From: CAZSSM01 sp964609385
GTDB taxonomy: Bacteria > Planctomycetota > Planctomycetia > Isosphaerales > Isosphaeraceae
Assembly (NCBI GenBank): GCA_964609385.1
Contig: CAZSSM010000040.1
Location: forward strand, 1 to 64,000
Direction: 5' to 3'
DNA: 64,000 nt
Part shown: piece after piece, positions 1 through 8,634 of the stretch
Numbering within the stretch: position 1 is the stretch's first letter
How the letters are laid out: every line of letters starts with the position of its first letter
Position numbers and translations under genes: made by a program
The notes under the pieces: generated by a model
Told to the model about the DNA's origin: nothing
The model's input: only the letters and a program-made list of their open reading frames with translations
Databases searched by the model: none

Positions 1-44
1 ACCCATAACCCATCACAGTTTAGGTAGTGCTATTCGCCGTGCTG

Positions 45-180
45 GGGTGGCTGGGGACTGCGACGCAACGCGGAGCAGACCCCGGTTCCGATGGGCTCAG
101 GCTGTCCAACCCAAGGTCATCCCAGGAGGCAAACTCCACGGGGATGTCCCCGGGGTCTGCTCCGCAGTCCCCAGCCACCC
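45..180. repeat. Imperfect inverted-repeat element
   Basis: An 18-base arm at 45-62 is exactly complementary to 163-180, and a second 15-base arm at 71-85 is exactly complementary to 150-164. The left arms are separated by an 8-base bulge (63-70), so the whole element folds into one long hairpin with a loop of about 64 bases. No convincing gene lies in 1-357; overlapping frames here look like chance ORFs. It could be a dispersed palindromic repeat or the end of a small mobile element. The identity is not known from this window alone. Confidence 0.6.
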
Positions 181-357
181 AATGACACCGAACGACTCGA
201 ACATGGTCCTGCTCACGCCGGGCGCCGAGCTCAAGTGGCTGGGGACGATGCGCGAAGTCGTCCTCAAGGATCCGGACGGGAACCGGATCCGGATCGGCAG
301 TCCGATCGAAACGTCTTGATCGATGTCGGATTCTCGAACTTCACGGCTGATGGGTCT

Positions 358-1860
358 TTAGGAACCACTGATGTCCTGCGGGTCGGCCTTCTCAGCCTGG
401 CGGTTGCTCGAACCGAGCCCGGAGAAGTAATAGATCGGGATCCCAACGAGGATCCCGATCAGGGCATAGGTCGATGGCTCTGGCTCGCGCAGGAAGGCGG
501 CGGAGGTCAGCAGTCCGGTCAGGATTAGGAAGACCGCAGGGGTCAGCGGATAGCCTGGCGTTCGGAACGGGCGTGTCAGATCGGGCCGACGGATCCGGAG
601 CACATAGATGCTGCTGATGGTGAGCATAGTGAAGAGGGCCAGGCCGACGCCGGAAAAGATTAGGATTTGATTGAACCGTCCGGACCAGAGCAGGATCAAG
701 GACCATGTGACCTGCATCGCGGTGGCCACCGCGGGGGTCTGGGACTTCGGTCGCAACCGCGCGGCGATGGCCGGGAACTGGCCGCGTCGGGCCATCGCGT
801 AGGCGACGCGTGGACCGGTCAGGACGAACGCGCTGAGCGAGGCCAGCATCGAGAGGCCGATGGCCACGGAGAGGACTCCCGAGACTCGCGGACCGAGCAA
901 CCGACGCGCGGCGATCTCGGCGATCGGCGCGACCGCGTCGACCCGGGGGCCTTCGGCGTCCTCGGGGGTCGCCTCGTCGACGATCGCCTCGATGTCCGAG
1001 GCCGACAGGGCCAGCATGTACATGAGGTTCAGCGCCAAGTAGAGCAGCGTGACGAACCCCGTGCCAAGCAGGATCGCCCGAGGCAGCGACCGTTGCGGAT
1101 CGCGGACCTCGCCGGCGACATAGCCGACTCCGTTCCAGCCGGTGTAGGCGTAGCTGATAAAGACCAGGGAGAGGCCCATGTTGAGGGCCAAGTCGCCGTC
1201 GAGTGGCTGGAGATCGTCCAGGTGATCCCAGCCCGAGCCGCCCGATGCGGCGATTCCGATTGTCGCCAGGAGGCCAAGGATCGCCACCTTGAGGATCGTG
1301 AAAGCCGATTGGGCGAGGATCGTCCGATTCGCCCCGGCACTGTGGATGATCGCGAAGGCCACGATCGCCGCTGAGGCGACCAGGTTCGTGACCAGATCTC
1401 CCTCCTGATAGCCCAGGGGTCGGAGCAGATAAAAGGCCGCCGCCGAGCCGGCCACGGCGATCGGCCCGCCGAAGCCGATCAGGAACGAGACCCAACCCGA
1501 GAGGAACGCCGGGAGCGGTCCATAGGCCTCACGGAGATAGACGTAATCGCCGCCGGAGCGTGGGAACATTGTGGCCAGCTCGGCCAGCACCAGCGCTCCG
1601 CAGAGCGCCAGCAGGCCACCGAGCACCCAGAGACCCAAGACCCAGGCGTTGCTCCCGACCGCGTAGATCGAGAAGCCCGAGGTGGTCAGCACGCCCGTCC
1701 CGACCATGCTGGCCACGACCACGAACGTGGCCGTCCAGGGACCGTAGCCGATCGGCAATGCCTGGCCAACGACGTCGGCGCCGTCGACGGTTGCGGACGC
1801 CTCGGTCGACAGATCTGATGGCGATGGGTCCGGATTCGGAGGACGATCCGTGGATGTCAT
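358..1860 (-). CDS. APC-superfamily amino acid permease
   Basis: A 500-residue inner-membrane transporter with about 12 hydrophobic segments. The family signature is clear: an unwound first-helix glycine motif (MVGTGVLTTSG, about residues 52-62) and the conserved stretch FPRSGGDYVYLREAYG near residues 100-115. Members of the amino acid-polyamine-organocation superfamily take up or exchange amino acids; the substrate cannot be read from sequence. The first 35 residues are a soluble Pro/Ser/Asp-rich tail. It starts 59 bases after the methyltransferase stop on the same strand, so the two are probably cotranscribed. Confidence 0.88.
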   Translation of the reverse strand: MTSTDRPPNPDPSPSDLSTEASATVDGADVVGQALPIGYGPWTATFVVVASMVGTGVLTTSGFSIYAVGSNAWVLGLWVLGGLLALCGALVLAELATMFPRSGGDYVYLREAYGPLPAFLSGWVSFLIGFGGPIAVAGSAAAFYLLRPLGYQEGDLVTNLVASAAIVAFAIIHSAGANRTILAQSAFTILKVAILGLLATIGIAASGGSGWDHLDDLQPLDGDLALNMGLSLVFISYAYTGWNGVGYVAGEVRDPQRSLPRAILLGTGFVTLLYLALNLMYMLALSASDIEAIVDEATPEDAEGPRVDAVAPIAEIAARRLLGPRVSGVLSVAIGLSMLASLSAFVLTGPRVAYAMARRGQFPAIAARLRPKSQTPAVATAMQVTWSLILLWSGRFNQILIFSGVGLALFTMLTISSIYVLRIRRPDLTRPFRTPGYPLTPAVFLILTGLLTSAAFLREPEPSTYALIGILVGIPIYYFSGLGSSNRQAEKADPQDISGS

Positions 1861-1919
1861 CGGCTCGTTGAGACTCTCGGAAGACGAGGCGGGGGTAGGT
1901 GGACGATTCGGGCGGAGGT

Positions 1920-2669
1920 TCAGTCGCGTTCGATCTTGCGGAACCGCTGGAAGAAGTTCTCGATCAGCTTCGGCGCGTCCTCGGTCGGGATCGTCTCGAA
2001 GCCGGCCTGCTCGATCTCGGCGGTGAAGGTCGCGCGATCGGCCCGGACGTGGTTCATGATAAAATCCGAACTGATCCCCTCGCGACGGTCGAACTCGACC
2101 AGGACGAGCGTGCCGCCGGGTCGCAGGGCGCGATGGATCGAGGCCATGCTCTGCTCAGGATTCTCGAAGTGGTGATAGGTGTCGCAGATGAAGACGAGAT
2201 CGACCGACGCAGGTTCCAGCTTGGTCGAGCTCTGGTCGCAGAGGACGGTCCGGATGTTGGTCAGGTCTTCGTCCTGGGCGCGTTGGTCGATCGATTCGAG
2301 GAACGCCGGCGCGATGTCAACGGCGTAGGTGGTCCCCTTTTCCCCGATGCGTTGGGCGAACATCACGGTGAAGAATCCGGTGCCGGCACCGACGTCGGCC
2401 ACGTCGAGGCCGGGTCGGACCGCGCTGGCTTCGACGAGTTGTTCTCGGAGCAGATAGACCTCGCGCGACTCGCTCTCGAACCGGTCGCGATACCGGTCGA
2501 CGTCGGGGTTTTCGAAGGCGCGGTTGAGTTGTGAGGGGGGCTGAGAGGAGGTCGCGGGATCCTGGGACCTCCTGGCCATGGAACGGGCGTTCGACGTCGG
2601 GTCGAGTAGGATGACCAGGCCGAGGATCAATCCAAACGGGACGATGCGGGCACTGTGGACGAGCAGCAT
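1920..2669 (-). CDS. Exported class I SAM-dependent methyltransferase
   Basis: A 249-residue protein with a Rossmann-type methyltransferase core. Motif I is VADVGAGTGFFTVMF (about residues 87-101), the acidic SAM-ribose position follows in YAVDIAP, and a later VFICDTYHHF segment is the motif IV region. The first about 28 residues form a hydrophobic signal-like segment, as seen in several planctomycete methyltransferases of this type, suggesting an envelope location. The ATG start is preceded by GGAG at a spacing of 9. The substrate is unknown. It lies upstream of the APC permease in a likely two-gene unit. Confidence 0.8.
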   Translation of the reverse strand: MLLVHSARIVPFGLILGLVILLDPTSNARSMARRSQDPATSSQPPSQLNRAFENPDVDRYRDRFESESREVYLLREQLVEASAVRPGLDVADVGAGTGFFTVMFAQRIGEKGTTYAVDIAPAFLESIDQRAQDEDLTNIRTVLCDQSSTKLEPASVDLVFICDTYHHFENPEQSMASIHRALRPGGTLVLVEFDRREGISSDFIMNHVRADRATFTAEIEQAGFETIPTEDAPKLIENFFQRFRKIERD

Positions 2670-2860
2670 GGCGGAGCTCTCCAGAGGTGTACATGGTGCG
2701 AGGAGATCGTCTCGTGATTCCCCGGCACGATATCGCGGGTCAGGTCCGACTGCCAGTGCCTCGCCGGGGCCTAGTCCGATTCATCGCGTCGCGGCCGTCG
2801 TCGATCGCGGCGCTCCCAACCATAAGAGCCCGCAGAGCAACGTCTCCGGCGACGCCACGC

Positions 2861-2914
2861 GGCTCAGGCGCAGGGCCTTGGCCCTGTGCTGAGCCATCTA
2901 GCGTTCGGAACGCT
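2861..2914. repeat. Strong tandem hairpins in an intergenic region
   Basis: Bases 2861-2877 pair with 2880-2895 over about 14 positions with a small internal bulge and a two-base loop. They are followed at once by a second palindrome, AGCGTTC-G-GAACGCT, at about 2900-2914. The pair sits upstream of the methyltransferase and far from the next plus-strand gene, so it is not an obvious terminator for either. The rest of 2670-3468 shows no gene I can support. Confidence 0.45.
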
Positions 2915-3027
2915 CCGAGCCCCCGACACGGTGCGCGCGTCGGCCTTTAATCCCTCCGGGACCTTTCGCGTCTCCGAGTCCGGTGATTCCCCTCCCGATC
3001 GATCCTGGGGAGTCGTCCGGGGTGGTG

Positions 3028-3070
3028 TAAAATGGCGACTTGTGGCCGCAGTGCTGCTATAAAATGGCGA
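3028..3070. repeat. Pair of 11-base direct repeats
   Basis: TAAAATGGCGA occurs at 3028-3038 and again at 3060-3070, a pitch of 32 bases, in the gene-free stretch 2670-3468. Several short repeats near an end are typical of IS21-family termini, so this may be a remnant end of an insertion sequence, but no transposase is present. Regulatory repeats are an alternative. Confidence 0.3.
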
Positions 3071-3468
3071 TTCATGGTTATGGTTATCAGGACTCAACAC
3101 AGGGTCTATAGACGCGGGCTTTTTCTTTTGACTTGAACGACCAGGGCGACGTAGGATCAAATAACGTCGACCCAGGTGAGGATGTTCTCTTGAATACCCT
3201 GGGTGGGCTTGTCCACGACGGGCCCCGGCAACGATCCTGGAAACGCATCCCACCACCCTCCTGAGAATCATCGGTCCGTGACTCCCCGCGGGGACCGGGT
3301 CGCGGTCAGACCTCACCAGCTTTTCTGGACGGGCGACCCAAGGCGCCGTCGTTGGTGCTCTATCTCCGGGATGAATCGCCCCGTTCGGACTTGTGGACAC
3401 CGGCCGGCCATCTGGGCCCGGTTTGTCGCTCCCAACGATCTACTCCCATTCAGCTAGGAGATCGCGCC

Positions 3469-4905
3469 ATGATGCGCAAAATCCGTCGTGCTACTGAACG
3501 CAACGCTTGCGGTACCAGCCGGCATCGATGCGGCTACGTCCCGGCGGCCGACGCTCTCGAGCACCGACGCGTCCTCTCGACCGTCATGATGATCGAAGGG
3601 ACCGATGGCGATGACATGATCACGTTCGCCACCGATGCTAACGGCACGTCTACCGTGACCGTCAACGGGAACGTCATCGACGTCTCAGGTGCCAATGCCA
3701 TCGAGGTCAATGCCCTCGATGGCGACGATACGGTCGACTTCTCCGCATCCACTGTCCCGGTGACGATCGCTGGTGGGGCCGGCGACGATACCCTGACCGG
3801 TGGTTCCGACGCCGACACGATTGCGGGCGACGCCGGCAATGATCTGATCCGTGGCTTGGCCGGCGACGACTTCCTGTTGGGCGGCAGAGGCGAGGACAAC
3901 CTGGCGGGCTCGACCGGCGACGATACGCTCTTCGGCGGCGGAGATGACGACGAGATCGCGGGCGACGCGGGCAACGACTCGGTCAACGGCGACCGGGGCA
4001 ACGACACGGTGCTGGGTAACAACGGCGAGGACATCGTCAATGGCGGGGACGGCGACGATCTGCTCTTCGGCGGCGGCGACAACGACGTGCTCGATGGTGG
4101 CGATGGCGCTGACTCGATCCAGGGTGACAAGGGCGACGACACGGTCTCGGGTGGCGGGGACAAGGACTTCATTCTTGGCGGCACCGGCAATGACGTGCTC
4201 GGCGGCGGCGGGAATGCCGATATGATCGACGGTGGCGATGGGGATGATACGATCCAAGGTCGCAACGGCCGCGACACGCTCACCGGTGGGGATGGCGACG
4301 ATCTGATCGAGGGAGGCAACGGCGATGATGTGATCGACGGCAATGATGGCGACGACATACTCGCGGGAAATAGGGGTGACGACACGATCGATGGTGGCGA
4401 CGGCAATGACATGCTCTCCGGCGGGGACGGCGATGATCTGCTCGTCGGTAACGCTGGCAATGACTCGCTCGTCGGCAACGCTGGCAACGACTTCTTGCTG
4501 GGCAACAACGGCGAGGACAACCTGGCGGGCTCGACCGGCGACGATACGCTCTTCGGCGGCGGAGATGACGACGAGATCGCGGGCGACGCGGGCAACGACT
4601 CGGTCAACGGCGACCGGGGCAACGACACGGTGCTGGGTAACAACGGCGAGGACATCGTCAATGGCGGGGACGGCGACGATCTGCTCTTCGGCGGCGGCGA
4701 CAACGACGTGCTCGATGGTGGCGCTGGCGACGACACGATCCAGGGTGACAAGGGCGACGACACGCTCGTTGGCGGAGCCGGCAGCGACACCCTCCTCGGC
4801 AAAATCGGGATGGATCTCTTCCTGTTCGACGACGACGATGACGAATCCGATTTCAACCTTGCCGAAGGGGACAGCCTCGACCCCGAAAGCAGCCCAGCTC
4901 CTTGA
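3469..4905 (+). CDS. LEPR-XLL-type calcium-binding repeat (RTX-like) surface protein
   Basis: A 478-residue secreted or surface protein made almost entirely of glycine/aspartate nonapeptide repeats (GGDGDD, GGAGDDTL, GNAGNDSL and variants), the haemolysin-type calcium-binding parallel beta-roll. Near the N-terminus ALEHRRVLS matches the planctomycete LEPR-XLL sorting-type motif. The chosen ATG has AGGAG 7 bases upstream; an upstream extension of the frame lacks such a site. The repeats begin near residue 40 and run to about residue 450, ending in an Asp-rich tail. Part of the repeat array is a recent segmental duplication (see separate entry). The function is probably structural or adhesive; no enzymatic domain is visible. 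Confidence 0.82.
   Translation: MMRKIRRATERNACGTSRHRCGYVPAADALEHRRVLSTVMMIEGTDGDDMITFATDANGTSTVTVNGNVIDVSGANAIEVNALDGDDTVDFSASTVPVTIAGGAGDDTLTGGSDADTIAGDAGNDLIRGLAGDDFLLGGRGEDNLAGSTGDDTLFGGGDDDEIAGDAGNDSVNGDRGNDTVLGNNGEDIVNGGDGDDLLFGGGDNDVLDGGDGADSIQGDKGDDTVSGGGDKDFILGGTGNDVLGGGGNADMIDGGDGDDTIQGRNGRDTLTGGDGDDLIEGGNGDDVIDGNDGDDILAGNRGDDTIDGGDGNDMLSGGDGDDLLVGNAGNDSLVGNAGNDFLLGNNGEDNLAGSTGDDTLFGGGDDDEIAGDAGNDSVNGDRGNDTVLGNNGEDIVNGGDGDDLLFGGGDNDVLDGGAGDDTIQGDKGDDTLVGGAGSDTLLGKIGMDLFLFDDDDDESDFNLAEGDSLDPESSPAP
3889..4723 (+). repeat. 214-base exact direct duplication within the RTX gene
   Basis: Bases 3889-4102 are identical to 4510-4723 (pitch 621 bases, a multiple of three), so the reading frame is kept. 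Identity at synonymous positions shows a recent duplication or gene-conversion event inside the calcium-binding repeat array, which will vary in length between strains. Confidence 0.85.
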
Positions 4906-4941
4906 CTTGATCCGAGGAGACCGGACCCAAATCTTCCAGAG

Positions 4942-5005
4942 CGGCCCATAGGGCCGAATCTCCTTGTCGCAACGTCCGCGGGGCCAGGGCACGCCTGGCC
5001 CGCGG
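4942..5005 (+). terminator. Two candidate terminator hairpins
   Basis: CGGCCC-ATA-GGGCCG at 4942-4956 is a perfect 6-base-pair stem 36 bases past the RTX stop codon. A second GC-rich hairpin follows (4976-4988 with 4993-5005, one bulged G). Neither has a long T run, so intrinsic termination is likely but not certain. Confidence 0.4.
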
Positions 5006-5654
5006 AATATGACGATCTCCCGCTCGGGTGAGAGGTTTCACCTTCCGGACTTGCCGTCCGGCCACCGCATAGGCGGCCCGATAAGCCAAAAATGCTCGAT
5101 GCCAGAGTGCCAGATCGTGCCGGTCCTTGAGCGTGGTTCGCGACTCAGAATCGGGCGAATGGATGCTCTCAAGACTCGATGAAGAGTCGTGCGTCGACCG
5201 TGGCTGCCAGTCGATCACCTGAGATCCGTGCCATAGGCTCTGCCATCCCTTTGGCGGTTGTCGAGGACCGCCTCGCGTGGGGATGCGGAGCACTTTATGT
5301 CAGCCCGGCAGTTCGACCTGGTTTTGTTATGCCAAGGGACGCTAGAATCAGGCGTCATTCCTCCACAGCCATTCCGCTCCGAACGGCTCGGAACCCGTCC
5401 TCCAGAGAGATCTTCTCGATCTCGATGACCACCTCGAGTGATTCCGGTTCTCTTCCAAATTCATGGAATCGTTCGATCGGTAAAACCAGGGCGTGATCTC
5501 ACCGCGTTCGATACTCGGCCCGCTCTCTTACTCGTTTCGGGGGTGGTCGTCGACTCCGATTTCGGTGCGTCTCGACCCCCTTGAAGCTCGGTGGGGTGAC
5601 CTTTCAGGTCGGCATCTCTGGTTTCTTTTCGTCTCATACGAGAAAGGTTACGTC
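5006..5654. other. Gene-free stretch
   Basis: About 650 bases between the two RTX-like genes. There is a small hairpin (CCGGAC-TTGCC-GTCCGG, near 5044-5060). ORFs that cross it have no family resemblance and no ribosome binding site. It presumably holds the promoter of the downstream gene, but no convincing -35/-10 pair was identified. Confidence 0.4.
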
Positions 5655-7043
5655 ATGAATCATCCTCGGATCCATCGTGGGGCCGTGCCTCGAGTGGAAT
5701 CGATCGAGTCGCGCGTCCTGCTGGCCGCGTCGCTGACAGCAATCTTCGAGGACGGTCTGCTGCTGATCTTGGGGACACCCGGGGCCGACACCATCGAGAT
5801 GGCCCTAGGCACCGACGACCAGCTTGCGGTGATCGGTATTGAAATTGATGTGATTAATGGCGGAACTACGGACCCAGTGACCACCATTGATGTGTCGGGT
5901 CTGGAGCGGATCATCGTTCGAGCCAACGGCGACGACGATATGATCGACCTGAACAGCAACCCCGAGACGAGCCTGACGGTCCCGTCGCGGATCCTCGCCG
6001 GCGGCGGCGCGGACACGATCCTCGGTGGTGACGGCGCGGACACGATTTTCGGCGATTTCGGTGCGGATGTGATTGATGGAAATGGTGGCGATGACTTGAT
6101 CCAAGGAGACGTCGCCGGCGACCTGTTGCGCGGTGGCGTTGGTGCCGATACGACCCTTGGCGGCGTGGGCTTGGACGAGATCTACGGCGAAGGTGGCGAT
6201 GACAACCTGAACGGCAACCGGGGCTTCGACACCGTCGATGGTGGTGATGGTGCGGACTCGCTGCTCGGCGAGAACGGCGACGACAGCCTGCTCGGCGGAG
6301 ACGGCGAGGACACGCTCAACGGCGGCGGCCGAAACGACTTCGTGGCCGGTGGCGGCGGCGACGATGAGATCGGCGGTCGAATCGGCGACGATGTTTTGGA
6401 TGGCAACGACGGCAACGACACGCTCTTTGGCGGGATCGGCAGCGACCTGGTCCGCGGTGGAGCCGGGGACGATTCGATCCGCAGCGGTGACGGCGCCGAC
6501 TTCATCTTCGGCAACGACGGCGACGACTTCGCCCTTAGCGGACCGGGCAACGATGTCCTGGACGGTGGCCTGGGCAACGATCGACTCGAGGGTGGTCCTG
6601 ATCGTGATTCGATCTTCGGCGGGATCGGTGACGACTTCGTGGCTGGTAGCGGGGGCGATGACACCGTCGACGGCGGTCAGGGCAACGACGTCGTCCGTGG
6701 CAACGAGGGGTTTGACCTCCTGATCGTTGAGGGGTCGGATCAGGCCGAGCAGATTCTGATCGACGGCGAGGTCGGCGATGACGTCAACGCGGGCGAGTTC
6801 GTCACACTTCGGCGGACCGACCGGACCAATTCGACCATCGTGATGGAGAGCGACGCGCTGTTTTATCGCGACCTCGATGGGGTTATCGACGAGGTCCGGA
6901 TCGCGGCGTTGGGGGGAGATGACCTGATCGCCATCGCCTCGACACTGGCCTTCGGTGGCCTGATCGACGGCGGTGACGGGTTCGACGACGCCCGCGACGT
7001 CCTCGACGAACTCTGGGAGCGCGTCAACGTCGAGCTGCCTTGA
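5655..7043 (+). CDS. LEPR-XLL-type calcium-binding repeat (RTX-like) surface protein
   Basis: A 462-residue paralogue of the protein encoded at 3469. The N-terminus carries IESRVLLAA, the LEPR-XLL-type motif, within the first 25 residues. A short beta-rich segment follows, then a long run of Gly/Asp nonapeptides (GGDGADTI, GGNGGDDL-type) and a C-terminal region of about 100 residues without repeats (from about residue 355). The ATG at 5655 follows a purine-rich AGAAAGG site; the longer frame upstream has no support. The role is likely as a secreted, calcium-stabilised surface protein. It sits next to its paralogue, consistent with local duplication and divergence. Confidence 0.8.
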   Translation: MNHPRIHRGAVPRVESIESRVLLAASLTAIFEDGLLLILGTPGADTIEMALGTDDQLAVIGIEIDVINGGTTDPVTTIDVSGLERIIVRANGDDDMIDLNSNPETSLTVPSRILAGGGADTILGGDGADTIFGDFGADVIDGNGGDDLIQGDVAGDLLRGGVGADTTLGGVGLDEIYGEGGDDNLNGNRGFDTVDGGDGADSLLGENGDDSLLGGDGEDTLNGGGRNDFVAGGGGDDEIGGRIGDDVLDGNDGNDTLFGGIGSDLVRGGAGDDSIRSGDGADFIFGNDGDDFALSGPGNDVLDGGLGNDRLEGGPDRDSIFGGIGDDFVAGSGGDDTVDGGQGNDVVRGNEGFDLLIVEGSDQAEQILIDGEVGDDVNAGEFVTLRRTDRTNSTIVMESDALFYRDLDGVIDEVRIAALGGDDLIAIASTLAFGGLIDGGDGFDDARDVLDELWERVNVELP

Positions 7044-7368
7044 TCTCCAGGCCCGTCCCGATTTCGCCGCGAGTCAGGGCGGGCAGTTCGGATCGATGAT
7101 CGATGACCGTCGGCCGATCCCAGGGCGGACGGTTCGAGGGCCACACCAGGTTTCGAACCGAGGACGATCCCGAAGTCGACGGCTCGATCGTCGTCGAGGT
7201 TGCGGGGATTGAACTCGATCGGCAAGCCGGCAGCCCATTGAGAATGGATCGCCGGTTGCCGTATGTTCGACCGGAAGAACGGAGTGGCGACGGCGTTGGA
7301 TCGCCGTATTCCGGCTCGATTGGATCGGCCGGGAGTGGCGACGCCGAGGTTGGGAAGGGTTGGAGCCC
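7044..7368. other. Gene-free stretch
   Basis: About 325 bases between the second RTX gene and the glycosyltransferase. Overlapping ORFs on both strands have no recognisable similarity. No clear promoter, terminator or RNA gene was seen. Confidence 0.4.
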
Positions 7369-8481
7369 ATGGCGGTGCATGGCGCGGGGGGACTGGTCGT
7401 CTATGTGACCAGCCACGGGTTCGGGCATCTGAACCGGACCGTGGCCGTGCTCAACCGCCTCCCAACGCGGATTCCGGTGACGATTCGCTGTCACGAGGAC
7501 CTCTTTCCGCGTTGGCGCGAACGTTTGCAGCGGCCGGCGACGTTGGAGCCGGGGGTCTGGGACAGCGGGGCAGTCAATCCATCCGGTGACAGCAATGCCA
7601 CCGACGGGCCGGAAACGCTCCGACGCGCCGAGGAGATGATGGCCGCGATGAGCGAGCGGGTCGACGCGGAGGCCGATCGGCTCCGGGCCGAGCCGGTCAC
7701 CGCGGTGCTCTGCGATGCGCCCCCGCTGCCTTTAGTGGCGGCGCATCGGGCCGGGGTACCGGGCTTCCTCCTGGCCAACTTCACCTGGTCGGAGATCTAT
7801 CGGGTGCATGCGCTTCGGGCCGGTCCCGAGGCGATGGACCTGGTCGGCCGGATCCGCCGCGCGTATCGCCATGCCACCGTGGTCTTCCGCGCTGAGCCGG
7901 CCTTGCGGCTCGACGAGCTGCAACCGCAGATGGCCGTCGGGCTGGTCGTCTCGCCGGGCCACGACCGTCGACGCGAGTTGATTCAGAGCCTGAACTTGCC
8001 TGAGGACGTCAAGCTGGTCTACTCCTACCTGGGCCGCTATGGCCAGGACGGGCCTTGGCAGCGCCTGGAGCGGCTGGGCGATCGGGGGATCCACTTCGTT
8101 TCCTTCGCCGCACCTGGGGGACGCGAGTCGGCCCCGGCCAACTGGCACGTCATCGAGGCGGCTCGATGGACCGGGGCGGACTTGGCTGCCTCGACCGATG
8201 TGGTCCTGGCCAAGGCTGGGTATGGGACGGTCTGCGAGGCGATGGCGCATCGGCGCCCTTTGATCTATCCGCCCCGACACGGCTTCGCCGAACACCATGC
8301 TCTGGACCGGAGTCTCCGCGCCTGGGGGGGTGGCGTCCCCTTACGTGGCCGTGATTTCCGCGCCCTCCGCGTCGAACGAGCCCTGGACGAAGCCTTTCAG
8401 CTTCGACCCGGTCCGCCACCCTACCCGGCCGATGGCGCTTCGAGGATTGCCGAACGGTTGGCTCAAAGTTGCGACCCTTGA
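7369..8481 (+). CDS. GT-B-fold glycosyltransferase-like protein
   Basis: About 370 residues. The N-terminal Rossmann half opens with VVYVTSHGFGHLNRTVAVL, the glycine-rich acceptor-side loop typical of MurG/UGT-type enzymes. The C-terminal half has DVVLAKAGYGTVCEAMAHRR followed by PLIYPPRHGFAEH, the nucleotide-sugar-binding region of GT28/GT1-like proteins. It resembles the N-terminal glycosyltransferase-like half of L-arabinokinase-type proteins as well as standalone predicted transferases; donor and acceptor are unknown. ATG 7369 has GGGAAGGG 8 bases upstream; a TTG three codons earlier is possible. No signal peptide, so it is likely cytoplasmic or peripheral. Confidence 0.7.
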   Translation: MAVHGAGGLVVYVTSHGFGHLNRTVAVLNRLPTRIPVTIRCHEDLFPRWRERLQRPATLEPGVWDSGAVNPSGDSNATDGPETLRRAEEMMAAMSERVDAEADRLRAEPVTAVLCDAPPLPLVAAHRAGVPGFLLANFTWSEIYRVHALRAGPEAMDLVGRIRRAYRHATVVFRAEPALRLDELQPQMAVGLVVSPGHDRRRELIQSLNLPEDVKLVYSYLGRYGQDGPWQRLERLGDRGIHFVSFAAPGGRESAPANWHVIEAARWTGADLAASTDVVLAKAGYGTVCEAMAHRRPLIYPPRHGFAEHHALDRSLRAWGGGVPLRGRDFRALRVERALDEAFQLRPGPPPYPADGASRIAERLAQSCDP

Positions 8482-8634
8482 GCACGATTCGGATCGAATC
8501 GACCGGTCGCGGTAGCACGATTCGGCGATCTCGTTAGGATAGGGCCGCGATCTCCGAGATCGCCCCGATCGCTGAGTCCGGTCGTCGCGGTCCGTTGCCG
8601 AAGCGCAGCGTGGTCTGGCACGAGGGCGTCCCCT

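Noticed and set aside
3534..4949. Long antisense ORFs opposite both RTX genes
   Set aside because: They are by-products of the repetitive GGDGDD coding pattern: Ser/Pro or Val/Ala-rich periodic frames without start signals or family similarity.
4853..5293. 146-codon minus-strand ORF after the first RTX gene
   Set aside because: It overlaps the RTX gene end and hairpins, and its translation has no family resemblance.
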